Shown here: positions 30,634 to 44,869 of the stretch, one piece after another | Position numbering within the stretch: position 1 is the first letter of the stretch | Layout of the letters: every line of letters starts with the position of its first letter | Assembly (NCBI GenBank): GCA_016720425.1 | Contig: JADKKQ010000015.1 | Location: 14,323-78,322, forward strand | DNA length: 64,000 nucleotides | Source of the DNA: Betaproteobacteria bacterium | GTDB lineage: Bacteria; Pseudomonadota; Gammaproteobacteria; Burkholderiales; Casimicrobiaceae | Direction of reading: 5' to 3' | Notes under the pieces: model-generated | What the model was told of the DNA's origin: nothing | Database searches by the model: none | What the model saw: only the letters and a program-made list of their open reading frames with translations | Program-made: the position numbers and the translations under genes

Positions 30634-31769
30634 GCGTCGTCGTCGCGCACTGTCGCGCGGGCTTCGAGCCCGAGGCAGCGGCGGACCTCGCCGCGGTGGC
30701 GGCCGCGGCCGGAACGACGGTCGAGGTCGACGCGCCGCCCGGCCGCGGGTACGTCGTCGCGACGCCGCGGACGTTCGACGCGCAGCGCTGGCCGCGCGCG
30801 CTCGACGCGGCGCCGCCGGTGTTCGTCCGCTCGCTCTTCTTCGGCACCGGCCCCCACGCGCTGTTCGCCGACGACGCGGCGACGCGCGGCCGGCCGGACC
30901 GCGTCGCGCCGCTCGCCGCGCTGCTCGCCGCATTCCGGCGCGACTGCCGGCAGCCCGGCATCGGCGTCCGGCACCGTGCCGCCGCGGTGTTCGGCGAGCT
31001 CCGGATGGAGACCGCCGACACCAACGACGGCAAGGAGCTGTCGGGACTGTGCCGCCGGCTGGAACTGCCGCTCGCCGGGGAGCTCCTCGCCGACGGTGCG
31101 CTGGCCGAGCACGACGACGCCGACACGCCGACCGTGCTGCCCGCGCTGCACGTGCTGTTCGCCCACGGGGCCGAGGTCTACATCGGCGTCAGCGCGCCGC
31201 CCTGGGGCAGCCGCTGGGCGATGGGCATCCCCCGGCTGCGCATGCCGCGCGGCGCGCCGTCGCGCTCGACGCTGAAGCTCGCCGAGGCGATCCAGGCGTT
31301 CCTGGGCGACCAGGCCGGCGACCTGCTGCGCGGCGGCATGAAGGCGGTCGACCTGGGCGCCGCACCGGGCGGATGGACCTGGCAGCTGGTGCAACGCGGC
31401 TTGCGCGTCACCGCCGTCGACAACGGTCCGCTGAAGGGCGAGGTGGCCGAGGATCCGCTGGTCACCCACCTGCGCGTCGACGGGTTGACCTACGTTCCGC
31501 GGCGGCCGGTCGACTGGATGGTCTGCGACATCGTCGACCAGCCCTCGCGCATCGCCGCGCTGGTGGCGCGCTGGATCGCCGAGGGCCACGCGCGAGGAAC
31601 GATCTTCAACCTCAAGCTGCCGATGAAGAAGCGCTACGATGAGATGCTGCGCTGCCGGGCGATCATCGACGATGCGCTGGCGCGATCACGCTTGCGCCAC
31701 CGGCTGCAGCTGCGCCAGCTCTACCACGACCGCGAGGAAGTCACCGGCATCGTGCTGCGAACCGGATAG
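30630..31769 (+). CDS. rlmM: 23S rRNA ribose methyltransferase RlmM
   Basis: 2'-O-methylates C2498 of 23S rRNA using SAM. It is 379 aa from ATG 30630, overlapping the dmpA stop by four bases. The N-terminal THUMP-like domain (about 1-180) carries FRRDCRQPGIGVRHR. The Rossmann methyltransferase domain has the SAM loop VDLGAAPGGWTWQLVQRG near residues 239-256, VCDIVDQP near 298 and LKLPMKKRYDEM near 329, consistent with a K-D-K-E type site. It converges on the peptide ABC operon across an 87-base spacer. Confidence 0.94.
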   Translation: MSVVVAHCRAGFEPEAAADLAAVAAAAGTTVEVDAPPGRGYVVATPRTFDAQRWPRALDAAPPVFVRSLFFGTGPHALFADDAATRGRPDRVAPLAALLAAFRRDCRQPGIGVRHRAAAVFGELRMETADTNDGKELSGLCRRLELPLAGELLADGALAEHDDADTPTVLPALHVLFAHGAEVYIGVSAPPWGSRWAMGIPRLRMPRGAPSRSTLKLAEAIQAFLGDQAGDLLRGGMKAVDLGAAPGGWTWQLVQRGLRVTAVDNGPLKGEVAEDPLVTHLRVDGLTYVPRRPVDWMVCDIVDQPSRIAALVARWIAEGHARGTIFNLKLPMKKRYDEMLRCRAIIDDALARSRLRHRLQLRQLYHDREEVTGIVLRTG

Positions 31770-31856
31770 GCGCGCCGCCCGGACGCCCCCGCCCCCGGGG
31801 CAGGACAGAAGGTCTAGTGCTAGGGCCGCCGGGCCCCCACGGACGGGAGACGCGCT

Positions 31857-32908
<1,052 letters not shown>

Positions 32909-32912
<4 letters not shown>

Positions 32913-33934
32913 GGCGCGGTCCCGGCGGCGGCCGGTGCGTAGAGGAAGCAGCTCACCTGGCGCCCGTCGCCGACGGGCACGAGTTGCGGCTCCTCCTTGT
33001 CGCAGCGGCCGGCGATGAACGCCGTGCAACGCGGATGGAACGGGCAGCCCGGCGGCCGGTTGAAGGGGTGCGGGATCGACCCTTGGATCGTGGGCAGCCT
33101 GATCCGCGGCTTCGAGTCGATGCTGGGGATCGACTGCAGCAGCGCCTTCGTGTACGGGTGCTTCGGGTCGTGGAAGATGGCGTCGACGTCGCCCTGCTCG
33201 ACGACGCGGCCGAGGTACATGACCACGACGTCGTCGGCCATCTCGGCGACCACGCCGAGGTTGTGGGTGATCAGCATGATCGCCATGCCGCGCTCGCGCT
33301 GGATCGTCCTCAGCAGGTCGAGTATCTGCGCCTGCGTGGTGACGTCGAGCGCCGTCGTCGGCTCGTCGGCGATGAGCAGCCGCGGGTTGCACGACAGCGC
33401 GGCGGCGATCATCGCGCGCTGGCGCAGGCCGCCGGAGAGCTCGAACGAGTATTCGTCGATGCGCCGCTCGGGCTTCGGGATGCCGACGCTCTTCAGCACC
33501 TCGATGCCGCGCAGCCGCGCCTCCTTCCGGCTCACCTTGCTGTGCAGCAGCACCGCCTCGATGATCTGCTCGCCGACGGTGTGCACCGGGCTGAACGAGG
33601 TCATCGGCTCCTGGAAGATGAGGCCGATGTCGCCGCCGCGGATCGCGCGCATCTCCCGGCCGTCGGGCTTCTGCTGCACGAGATCGGTCACGCCGCCGTC
33701 CGGCCGCGTGAGCAGGATCTCCCCGTCGACGATCCGCCCCGGCGCCTCGACGATGCGCAGGATCGACTGCGCGGTCACGCTCTTCCCGCAGCCGCTCTCG
33801 CCGACGATGCCGAGCGTCTTGCCCTCGTGCACGTCGAACGACGCGCCGTCGACCGCCTTGGTCGTGCCCTCGTCCTGGTAGAAGCAGGTCCGCAGGTTGC
33901 GGACCGACAACAGCGTCTTGGCGTCGCCGCTCAT
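32909..33934 (-). CDS. peptide ABC transporter ATPase, DppD type
   Basis: First ATPase of the same importer, 341 aa. It carries Walker A GESGCGKSVTAQ (about 39), Walker B LIADEPTTALD (about 173), signature ELSGGLRQRAMIAAAL and the C-terminal CPFHPRC cysteine motif typical of DppD. Its stop overlaps the start of the DppF-type gene, so translation is probably coupled. It lies 15 bases after the permease gene. Confidence 0.9.
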
Positions 33935-33949
33935 CGTTGTCGCCGCCGC

Positions 33950-35125
33950 TTAGAGATACGGGTCCGCGGCGTCGCGGATGCCGTCGCCCATGAAATTGAA
34001 CGCGAGCACCGCAACGACGACCGGAATGGTCGGAACCAGCAGCCAGGGCGAGATGACCAGCGCCTGGATGTTCTGCGCGTCCTGGAGCAGCACGCCCCAG
34101 CTGATCGCCGGCGGCCGCAGGCCGAGGCCGAGGAAGGAGAGCGACGTCTCGCTGATGATGATCGCCGGGATCGCCAGTGTCGTCGCCGCGATGATGTGGC
34201 TGATGAACGAAGGCACCATGTGGCGGAAGATGATCCGCGACTTGCTGCAGCCGACGAGCTCGGCCGCCATCACGAAGTCCTCCTCCTTGAGCGAAATGAA
34301 CCGGCCGCGCACGACGCGCGCGAGCTCGGTCCAGCCGATCAGCGAGATGATGATCGTGATCGCGAAGTAGACCTGGACGACGCTCCACTCGGCCGGCAGC
34401 GCCGCGGCGAGCCCCATCCACAGCGGGATCGTCGGGATCGAGCGCAGGATCTCGATGATCCGCTGGATCACCGTATCGATCATCCCGCCGAAAAAGCCGG
34501 AGACGCCGCCGAGCACGACGCCCAGCACCAGGGAGAGCGCCACGCTGACGAGGCCGATCGTCATCGACGTCTGCGTCGCGTACATGAGCCGCGACCACAT
34601 GTCCCGCCCCTGCAGGTCGGTGCCGAGCAGAAACAGCGAGTCGCCGGCCCGGCCCTCCTGCACGCCGATGAGGTGGCGATCCATCGGAATGAAGCCCAGA
34701 AACTGGTACGGCTCGCCGCTGGCGAAGAACGACAGGTAGACCTTCTTCCCGGGGTCGGGAACGTAGACCCGCTTGAACGTCAGCGGGTCGCGCGCGCCCG
34801 TCAGCGCGTGGACGTAGGGCCGGAAGCTCCCGTCGTCGCGCCAGTGGATCTGCTGCGGGGCGATCAGCGAGCGCTGTGCGTCCGACTCGTTCGGGTCGGT
34901 GTACGCAAAGAAGTCCGCGAACAGCGAGACCAGGTAGAACAGGACCAGAACGAAGGTGCCGCCGAGGGCGAGCCGGTGCTTGCGGAAGCGCCACCACATC
35001 AACTGCCACTGCGTGGCGACCGCGATGCGCTGCTCGGCCTGCCCGCCGGCGGCCAGCACCACCCCTTCATCGATCGTGACGGCGGGCGACCGCGGCGTTG
35101 CCGCGAGCTTGGGGGGACGTTTCAT
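33950..35125 (-). CDS. peptide ABC permease, DppC type with long loop
   Basis: Second inner-membrane permease, 391 aa, longer than the usual 300. The extra length is a hydrophilic N-terminus of about 50 residues and a periplasmic loop of about 100 residues between the first and second membrane segments. The C-terminal half has the EAA loop (EEDFVMAAELVGCSKSRIIFRHMVPSF in part) and ends DGIRDAADPYL. The start ATG 35125 overlaps the preceding stop (TGATG). The substrate is unknown, and the long loop suggests the oligopeptide or YejE-like subgroup. Confidence 0.88.
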   Translation of the reverse strand: MKRPPKLAATPRSPAVTIDEGVVLAAGGQAEQRIAVATQWQLMWWRFRKHRLALGGTFVLVLFYLVSLFADFFAYTDPNESDAQRSLIAPQQIHWRDDGSFRPYVHALTGARDPLTFKRVYVPDPGKKVYLSFFASGEPYQFLGFIPMDRHLIGVQEGRAGDSLFLLGTDLQGRDMWSRLMYATQTSMTIGLVSVALSLVLGVVLGGVSGFFGGMIDTVIQRIIEILRSIPTIPLWMGLAAALPAEWSVVQVYFAITIIISLIGWTELARVVRGRFISLKEEDFVMAAELVGCSKSRIIFRHMVPSFISHIIAATTLAIPAIIISETSLSFLGLGLRPPAISWGVLLQDAQNIQALVISPWLLVPTIPVVVAVLAFNFMGDGIRDAADPYL

Positions 35126-36114
35126 CACTGCTGCCCGAGCCGGATCCTCGGATCGACCCACATCAGCAGCAGGTCGGAGATGAACGTGCCGACCACCGTC
35201 AGCACGCCGAGCAGCAGCACGATGGTGCCGGCGAGGAACATGTCCTGCGCGATCAGCGCCTTGAGCAGCAGCGGGCCGACGGTGGGCAGGCTCAGGACCA
35301 GCGACACGATGATGCTGCCCGAGACCACGTACGGCAGCAGGTAGCCAATCGTGCTGACGAACGGATTGAGGGCGACGCGCACCGGGTACTTCAGGATCAC
35401 CCGGTACTCCGGGAGCCCGCGGGCGCGGGCCGTCATCACGTAGGGCTTCCGCAGCTCGTCGAGCAGGTTCGACCGCATGATGCGGATCAGCTGCGCGGTG
35501 CCCGAGATGCCGAGGACGATCGCCGGGATCGGCAGGTGCAGGGTGAGGTCCCAGACCCGTGCCCAGCTCCACGGGGCCTCGGCGTAGTCCGGAGAGAAGA
35601 GCCCGCCCACGTTGGCCCCGAAGTAGGCGAAGCCGATGTACATCACGATCAGCGCCAGCATGAAACCCGGTATCGCGAGCCCGATGAACCCGATGAACGT
35701 GAATGCGTAGTCGAGGATCGAGTAGCGGTAGACGGCCGAGTAGATGCCGATCGGCAGCGCGACCGCCCAGGTGAATATGATGGCGGCCACCGATATGACC
35801 ACCGTCAGCGACATCCGGTCGCCGATGACGTCGGACACCGGCCGCCCCCACTCCATCGCCATCCCGAAGTTGCCCTGCAGCATCAGGCCCATCCACTTCG
35901 CATACTGGATCGTGATGGGCTGGTCGAGGCCGAGCTGCTCGCGCATCGCGATCGCCTCGCCCTCGGACACCGCGCTGCCCGACGCCGACATCGACGCGAT
36001 GTACGACGTCACGTAGTCACCCGGCGGCAGGTGGATGATCGCGAACGACAGCACCGAGATCGCCCACACGGTGAGCACGGCCAGCAACAGGCGGCGAACG
36101 ATGTAGGCGACCAT
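35125..36114 (-). CDS. peptide ABC permease, DppB type
   Basis: First permease, 329 aa from ATG 36114 (MVAYIVRRLLLAVLTVWAIS), matching the family start. The longer upstream frame is not hydrophobic and is rejected. There are six membrane segments and an intact coupling loop, PYVMTARARGLPEYRVILKYPVRVA, in the C-terminal half. It follows the binding-protein gene after about 94 bases that contain a strong palindrome. Confidence 0.9.
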   Translation of the reverse strand: MVAYIVRRLLLAVLTVWAISVLSFAIIHLPPGDYVTSYIASMSASGSAVSEGEAIAMREQLGLDQPITIQYAKWMGLMLQGNFGMAMEWGRPVSDVIGDRMSLTVVISVAAIIFTWAVALPIGIYSAVYRYSILDYAFTFIGFIGLAIPGFMLALIVMYIGFAYFGANVGGLFSPDYAEAPWSWARVWDLTLHLPIPAIVLGISGTAQLIRIMRSNLLDELRKPYVMTARARGLPEYRVILKYPVRVALNPFVSTIGYLLPYVVSGSIIVSLVLSLPTVGPLLLKALIAQDMFLAGTIVLLLGVLTVVGTFISDLLLMWVDPRIRLGQQ

Positions 36115-36164
36115 CGCGTTTTCCCGGTCCAGTTCCAGGCGCCGGACGGCGCCCGTCGGAAGCA

Positions 36165-36189
36165 CGGCCGCCCGCGACGCGGGCGGCCG
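36165..36189. other. strong palindrome between binding protein and permease
   Basis: A perfect 12-bp inverted repeat, CGGCCGCCCGCG-A-CGCGGGCGGCCG, lies in the spacer just after the binding-protein stop, with no T tract. In ABC operons such stems often stabilise the binding-protein part of the mRNA or partly stop transcription. That role is inferred. Confidence 0.65.
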
Positions 36190-36207
36190 CCGTTGATGCT
36201 GCCTATG

Positions 36208-38271
36208 CTACTTGAAGTAGAACGTGATCGGCTGCGACGAGTACGGCGTGCGCACGTGCTGCGCGTTGGTCTGCCGGTCGGGAACGTTGCCCATGTTGTT
36301 CTTCACGATGCGAACGCCCATGAACGCCGGCGACTGCCCGACGGTCCCGATGCTCCACGTCTGCTCGACGATGATCTTCCAGAGCTCCTTGCCGGCCTTG
36401 ACGCGGTCCTCTTCCTTCATGCCGAACGCGCTGCGGAAGAGGTCGAACGCCCTCAGCATCTCCGGATCGTCCGGCTTCTTGCCCGACTGGCCCTTCGACG
36501 CGTACCACCTCGCGAAGGCGATGCCCATGTGCGCTTCGGCGGCATCGACGGGCAGCGCGTGGCGCGGGAACAGGAACAGCACCTCGGAGCCGTCGTTGGC
36601 CCAGGTGATGATCTGGTTCTCGTTGTTGTTGTCGCGCGTGAACGCGAGGTTGCGCTCGAGCTCCTTGATGTCGACGTCGATGCCGATCTTCTTCCACTGC
36701 TGCTTGATCATCTCGCCGACCTGCGTGTACGGCACGAACTGCCCGCCCACGGTGACCATCTCGAGCCGCACGCGGCCCTTGCCGTCCGGACGCAGCCGGT
36801 AGCCTTCGGGGTCCTTCTTCGTCAGGCCCACCTTGTCGAGCAGCTCGTTGGACTGCCTGAGGTCGAGCACGCCCCACTTCTTGTTCCACTCCGCGCCGGG
36901 GCTGTAGACCGAGTCCGGCGCCGGCGCGACCGAGCCCGCCGTGCCGACACCGAGCCAGAACGCCTCGTTCAGCTGGTCGCGGTCGATGCCCAGCGCGAGC
37001 GCGTGGCGGAAGTCCTTGTTGCGCAGCAGCTTGCCGATCTCCGGGTCGGCGTCGTAGGCCATGCCGACGTGCAGCGCGACGTCGGCGCCGTTGAGGCCGG
37101 GATCGAGCTTGACCGTGTAGTTGCCTTTCTTCTGGTTCTCGAGGAACACCGGCAGCTTCGACAGGTGCATGTGGCGTTCCTGGATGTCGTATTCGCCGGC
37201 AATGGCGCGCAGGTTCGCCACCTCGGCGTTCTCGGCCAGGCTCATCGTGATGCGGTCGATGTAGGGCAGCTGGTTGCCGGCGGTGTCGACGCCCCAGAAG
37301 TACGGGTTGCGCTCCATCGCCCAGGTCGGCGTGTTGATCGGCGAGACGGTCTTCCACGGCGTCATCACCGGCAGCTCGGGGTTGAGCGCCCAGCTGTAGC
37401 GATTGCGCAGCAGCGACACCCAGTTGTCGAAACCCAGGTCCTTGGCCTTCTTGTTCGCCGCCTCCTCGGACGAGTACTTCGGCAGGAACTGCTTGAGGTA
37501 GTGCGCCGGCGCGTAGGCACCGCCCCAGTTCTGGAACGCACCGCGCGTGGCGAGGCCAGCCCCGATCGCCGTGCTGCCGGCGAGCTGGTAGACGAAGAAC
37601 GCGTACGGCTCGGCAAACTCGAAGGCGACCGTGTAGTCGTCGATCTTGCGCATCGTGCCGGGCTTGCCGTCGATCTGGAACTCGAAGAACGGCGTGGGGA
37701 CGATGTTCTTGTTGAGGTAGATGTCCTCGTACCAGAAGATGAAATCGTCGGCGGTGAGCGGCTTGCCGTCGGACCACTTGGCGCCCTTGCGCAGGTAGAT
37801 CGTCGTCGTCTTGCCGTCGTCGCTGACCTTCCAGTCGCGGGCGAGGCTGGGCATGATCCGGGTGCCCGTGTAGTCGAAGGTCAGGATCTTGTCGGCGGAC
37901 ACGATGCGGTTGCCGTTCTCGTGGTCGGCGGGGCCGGTGAACGCCCGGCGCCAGTTGCCGCCGTACTTGCCGATCTGGTCCAGCGGCTTGACGACGAAGA
38001 GCTGCGACGGCTCGGGGAGACGCTTGTCGACTGCCGGCAGCTTGCCGTCCTTCACCAGCGCGGCGAGCGTCGGGGCTTCCTTGAAGGTCTTCGGAAAGGC
38101 CTTGGCGTCACGGATGATCTCCGGCCCCTGGAGCTTGCCGATCAGCGACGAGCCGATCTTCGGCGCGCCTGCGGGCGCCGCCGTCTGCGCGGCCGCTCCG
38201 ACTGACCCCATCGCAAAGGCGCCGGCGAGCCCAAGACTCGCCAGCACACGTACCGCGCGCATCAATTTCAT
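36208..38271 (-). CDS. large peptide-type ABC substrate-binding protein
   Basis: Periplasmic binding protein of the SBP_bac_5 (peptide/nickel) family, 687 aa, at the large end of the family. ATG 38271 (MKLMRAVRVLASLGL) is chosen because AAAGGAG stands a few bases upstream. The signal peptide ends near residue 29 (GAAAQ). Family traits are RAFTGPADHENGN near 105, the LTADDFIFWYEDIY segment near 170 and FRHALALGIDRDQLNEAFWLG near 415. It is first in the operon with two permeases and two ATPases. The substrate is probably a peptide or opine-like compound, but nothing in the sequence settles it. Confidence 0.88.
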   Translation of the reverse strand: MKLMRAVRVLASLGLAGAFAMGSVGAAAQTAAPAGAPKIGSSLIGKLQGPEIIRDAKAFPKTFKEAPTLAALVKDGKLPAVDKRLPEPSQLFVVKPLDQIGKYGGNWRRAFTGPADHENGNRIVSADKILTFDYTGTRIMPSLARDWKVSDDGKTTTIYLRKGAKWSDGKPLTADDFIFWYEDIYLNKNIVPTPFFEFQIDGKPGTMRKIDDYTVAFEFAEPYAFFVYQLAGSTAIGAGLATRGAFQNWGGAYAPAHYLKQFLPKYSSEEAANKKAKDLGFDNWVSLLRNRYSWALNPELPVMTPWKTVSPINTPTWAMERNPYFWGVDTAGNQLPYIDRITMSLAENAEVANLRAIAGEYDIQERHMHLSKLPVFLENQKKGNYTVKLDPGLNGADVALHVGMAYDADPEIGKLLRNKDFRHALALGIDRDQLNEAFWLGVGTAGSVAPAPDSVYSPGAEWNKKWGVLDLRQSNELLDKVGLTKKDPEGYRLRPDGKGRVRLEMVTVGGQFVPYTQVGEMIKQQWKKIGIDVDIKELERNLAFTRDNNNENQIITWANDGSEVLFLFPRHALPVDAAEAHMGIAFARWYASKGQSGKKPDDPEMLRAFDLFRSAFGMKEEDRVKAGKELWKIIVEQTWSIGTVGQSPAFMGVRIVKNNMGNVPDRQTNAQHVRTPYSSQPITFYFK

Positions 38272-38510
38272 ACGAATCTCCTTTTCCATGGTTCCGTTAC
38301 GGTCGTCAGAAACCCCACGGACGGGCACCCATCCGTCGGTCCGATGGCGCAGGCGAGCGCCAGTGCAGCGCCACCGAACCCCGCGGGCCCAGACTCCCCC
38401 TTTTTGGGGGATTTTGCACCGTTACCGTCGACATTGCTTGCCGCAGATCAAGTCGGCGTCAGGTGAAGGATCGCCCAGGCGCCGGCGCGGCGCCGGCGCG
38501 CCCGAATGCG

Positions 38511-38548
38511 GCGGGGCCGCCGTCCCCGGTCGCGGACGGCGGCCCCGC
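38511..38548. other. 15-bp stem after glpV, no T tract
   Basis: GCGGGGCCGCCGTCC (38511-38525) pairs perfectly with GGACGGCGGCCCCGC (38534-38548) around an eight-base loop, 18 bases after the glpV stop on minus. There is no T run, so it may protect the mRNA 3' end or act in factor-dependent termination. The rest of the 294-base spacer has a smaller stem, TCCCCC-TTTTT-GGGGGA (38395-38411), and alternating GCGCC motifs. Confidence 0.7.
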
Positions 38549-38565
38549 TCGATCACTCCTGACGT

Positions 38566-40299
<1,734 letters not shown>

Positions 40300-40377
40300 T
40301 CGAATCTCCTCATGAGCGCTCCCCGTGGTCGTTCACGGCGCCGGTCGGGAAGCTGTCGCCGGCACCGCTCATCGCTG

Positions 40378-40692
40378 TCAACCCTTGCGCATGATGAGCG
40401 CCAGCAGCGCCATCGACGCGAAGAAACTCAACCAGATCGAGGGCTCTTCCTCGAGGCCGAACCAGCCGACCATCCGCTCGCTCACCGCGACGAAGGCGAG
40501 GTTGACGTAGGCCGCGGCGAGCAGGCCGATGAACAGCCGGTCGCCGCGGGTCGTCGCGATCGGCAGGAAGCCCCTGCGCAGCACCGTCGGCGACTTCAGC
40601 TCCCACACCGTCATCGCAACCAGCATCGCGACGATGGCGCAGAAAAACACCGCCACCGGCAACGTCCAGGCCATCCACTCGAACATGCCCAT
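40378..40692 (-). CDS. small membrane subunit, DUF2160 (GlpU-like)
   Basis: 104-residue protein with three predicted membrane segments (about 7-30, 54-70 and 84-100), matching DUF2160, the small integral membrane partner encoded in GlpSTPQUV-type operons. Its biochemical role in transport is not settled. It lies between the GlpQ-like permease (eight-base gap) and the GlpV-like binding protein (78 bases). Confidence 0.85.
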   Translation of the reverse strand: MGMFEWMAWTLPVAVFFCAIVAMLVAMTVWELKSPTVLRRGFLPIATTRGDRLFIGLLAAAYVNLAFVAVSERMVGWFGLEEEPSIWLSFFASMALLALIMRKG

Positions 40693-40699
40693 TCCCTCG

Positions 40700-41504
40700 T
40701 CAGACGCGGCCCATCGCGAACCCTTTCGCGATGTAGTTGCGCACGAACCAGATCACGATCGCGCCCGGCACGATGGTCAGCACGCCGGCCGCCGCCAGCA
40801 CGCCCCAGTCCATGCCCGACGCCGATATCGTGCGCGTCATCACCGCGACGATCGGCTTGGCGTTGACGCTGGTCAGCGTGCGCGCCATCAGCAGCTCGAC
40901 CCAGCTGAACATGAAGCAGAAGAACGCGGCGACGCCGACGCCGGCCTTGATCAGCGGGATGAAGATGGTCAGGAAGAAGCGCGGAAACGAGTAGCCGTCG
41001 ATGTACGCCGTCTCGTCGATCTCGCGCGGAATGCCGCTCATGAAACCCTCGAGTATCCACACCGCCAGCGGCACGTTGAACAGCAGGTGCGCCAGCGCCA
41101 CCGCGATGTGCGTGTCCATCAGCCCGAGCGTCGTGTAGAGCTGGAAGAACGGCAGCAGGAACACGGCCGGCGGCGTCATCCGGTTGGTCAGCAGCCAGAA
41201 GAACACGTGCTTGTCGCCGAGGAAGCTGTAGCGGGAGAACGCGTACGCGGCGGGCAGCGCGACCAGCAGCGAGACGACGGTGTTGATGGCCACGTAGATC
41301 AGCGAGTTGATGTAGCCCGAGTACCACGAGACGTCGGTGAAGATCACGCGGTAGTTGTCCAGCGTGAAGTCCTTTGGCCACAGCGAGAACAGGCCCAGGA
41401 TCTCCTCGTTGGTCTTGAACGACATGTTGACCATCCAGTACACCGGCAGGATGGCGAACGCGAGATAGAGAACCAGGAAGACGACGCGCTTCCTGAACCG
41501 GCGG

Positions 41505-41512
<8 letters not shown>
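40700..41512 (-). CDS. glycerol-type ABC permease GlpQ-like
   Basis: Inner membrane permease of the carbohydrate class, 270 aa, with six membrane segments and the EAA coupling loop REIDETAYIDGYSFPRFFLTIFIPL near residues 165-190. The start ATG 41512 lies eight bases inside the preceding gene. It pairs with the GlpP-like protein to form the channel of the glycerol-type importer. Confidence 0.9.
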
Positions 41513-42385
<873 letters not shown>

Positions 42386-42389
<4 letters not shown>

Positions 42390-43501
42390 GCCGGCACCTC
42401 CGCGACGCGCTCGGCGCCGGCAATCAGCTCCTCGTCGCGGCCGTAATAGCAGGTGTGCGGGCCGACGACCTTGAGCCAGACCTGCTCGCCGAGCCCGGGC
42501 ACGGCCGACTCGGGATCGAGGCGCGCCCGGAGCAGCGCCTCCCCGCAGCGCGCGGTCAGCAGCCAGTAGGTGCCGATGTCCTGCCGCTGGACGACCTTGG
42601 CCGGCACTGCGGCCGGATCGTCGGCGGCCGCCAGCGAGACGTACTCCGGCCGCACGCCGAGCGTGAACTCGCCCGCTGCGGACAACGCGGCGGCCGGGGC
42701 CGGCATCTGCAGCGTGTGGCCCGCGACCTCGATGCCGCGTCCGCTGCAGCGGGCGGCCAGGAAGTTCATCCCCGGCGAGCCGATGAAGTTGCCGACGAAG
42801 GTGTGGCGCGGTCGCTCGAACAGCTCCGACGCCGTGCCCACCTGCACCGCCCGGCCGCGCGTCATCACCACCACCTGCTGCGCGAAAGTCAGCGCCTCGA
42901 CCTGGTCGTGGGTGACGTAGATCAGCGTCAGCGCGAGCTCCTGGTGGATCTGCTTCAGCTTGCGGCGCAACTGCCACTTGAGGTGCGGATCGATCACCGT
43001 CAGCGGCTCGTCGAACAGCACCGCACTGACGTCCTCGCGCACCAGCCCGCGCCCGAGCGATATCTTCTGCTTGGCATCGGCGGCAAGACCGGAGGCCCGC
43101 AGGTCGAGCTGGCCGCTCAACTCGAGCATCTCGGCAACTTTGCCGACGCGCTGCCGGATGCGATCGGCCGGCACGCCGCGGTTGCGCAGCGGGAACGCCA
43201 GGTTCTCGGCCACCGTCATCGTGTCGTAGATGACCGGGAACTGGAACACCTGCGCGATGTTGCGCTGCTGCGGGCTCTGCCGCGTCACGTCGCGCTCGCC
43301 GAACGTCACCGTGCCCTGCGACGGCGAGACGAGCCCGGAGACGAGATTGAGCAGCGTCGTCTTGCCGCAGCCGGAAGGTCCGAGCAGCGCGTAGGCCCCG
43401 CCGTCCTCGAAGGTCATCCGCAGCGGCAGCAACGCGTAGTCTTCGTCACGCTGCGGGTTGCGCAGGTAGCTGTGGGCGAGGTCGAGGGCGATGCGGGCCA
43501 T
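42386..43501 (-). CDS. glycerol-type ABC ATPase GlpT-like, no LSGGQ
   Basis: ATPase subunit of the MalK/UgpC type, 371 aa, with a C-terminal regulatory OB-fold region. Walker A is canonical, GPSGCGKTT (41-49). Walker B has D164-E165 (VLFDEPLTVID) and the H-loop His198 is present (YVTHDQVEAL). The signature motif is not LSGGQ: at the expected place, residues 139-150 read LAADAKQKISLG. With the GlpS-like partner this implies one normal and one degenerate ATP site. It follows the GlpS-like gene by one base. Confidence 0.92.
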
Positions 43502-43502
43502 G

Positions 43503-44590
<1,088 letters not shown>

Positions 44591-44869
44591 GAGACAACCA
44601 TGCCCTTGGTGGCCGGCGGCGAAAAATGCCTGCTCAACGTGCGCGCTCCGTCGCGAAAACGCGGGCCGGCATGGATGCCTTCGATGGCTGGAAAGTGAAC
44701 TGGGGAAAAACCGGCCGCCGCCGGACCCGGACGAATCACCGTTCCGTGGTTCCGGTCTTCCGACCGTGGGATGGACATTCTTTTAGCCCAAAACCGCGGG
44801 CCGCGCAAGCGCGAAGCGCGGCGCAACGCACGCCAGTGAACTCGGGCCGGCGGTGCCGCGCCCGGTCCG

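Noticed and set aside
38395..38411. Rho-independent terminator TCCCCC-TTTTT-GGGGGA with four T residues
   Set aside because: The T run is on the plus strand where no gene ends, and the six-base stem is weak.
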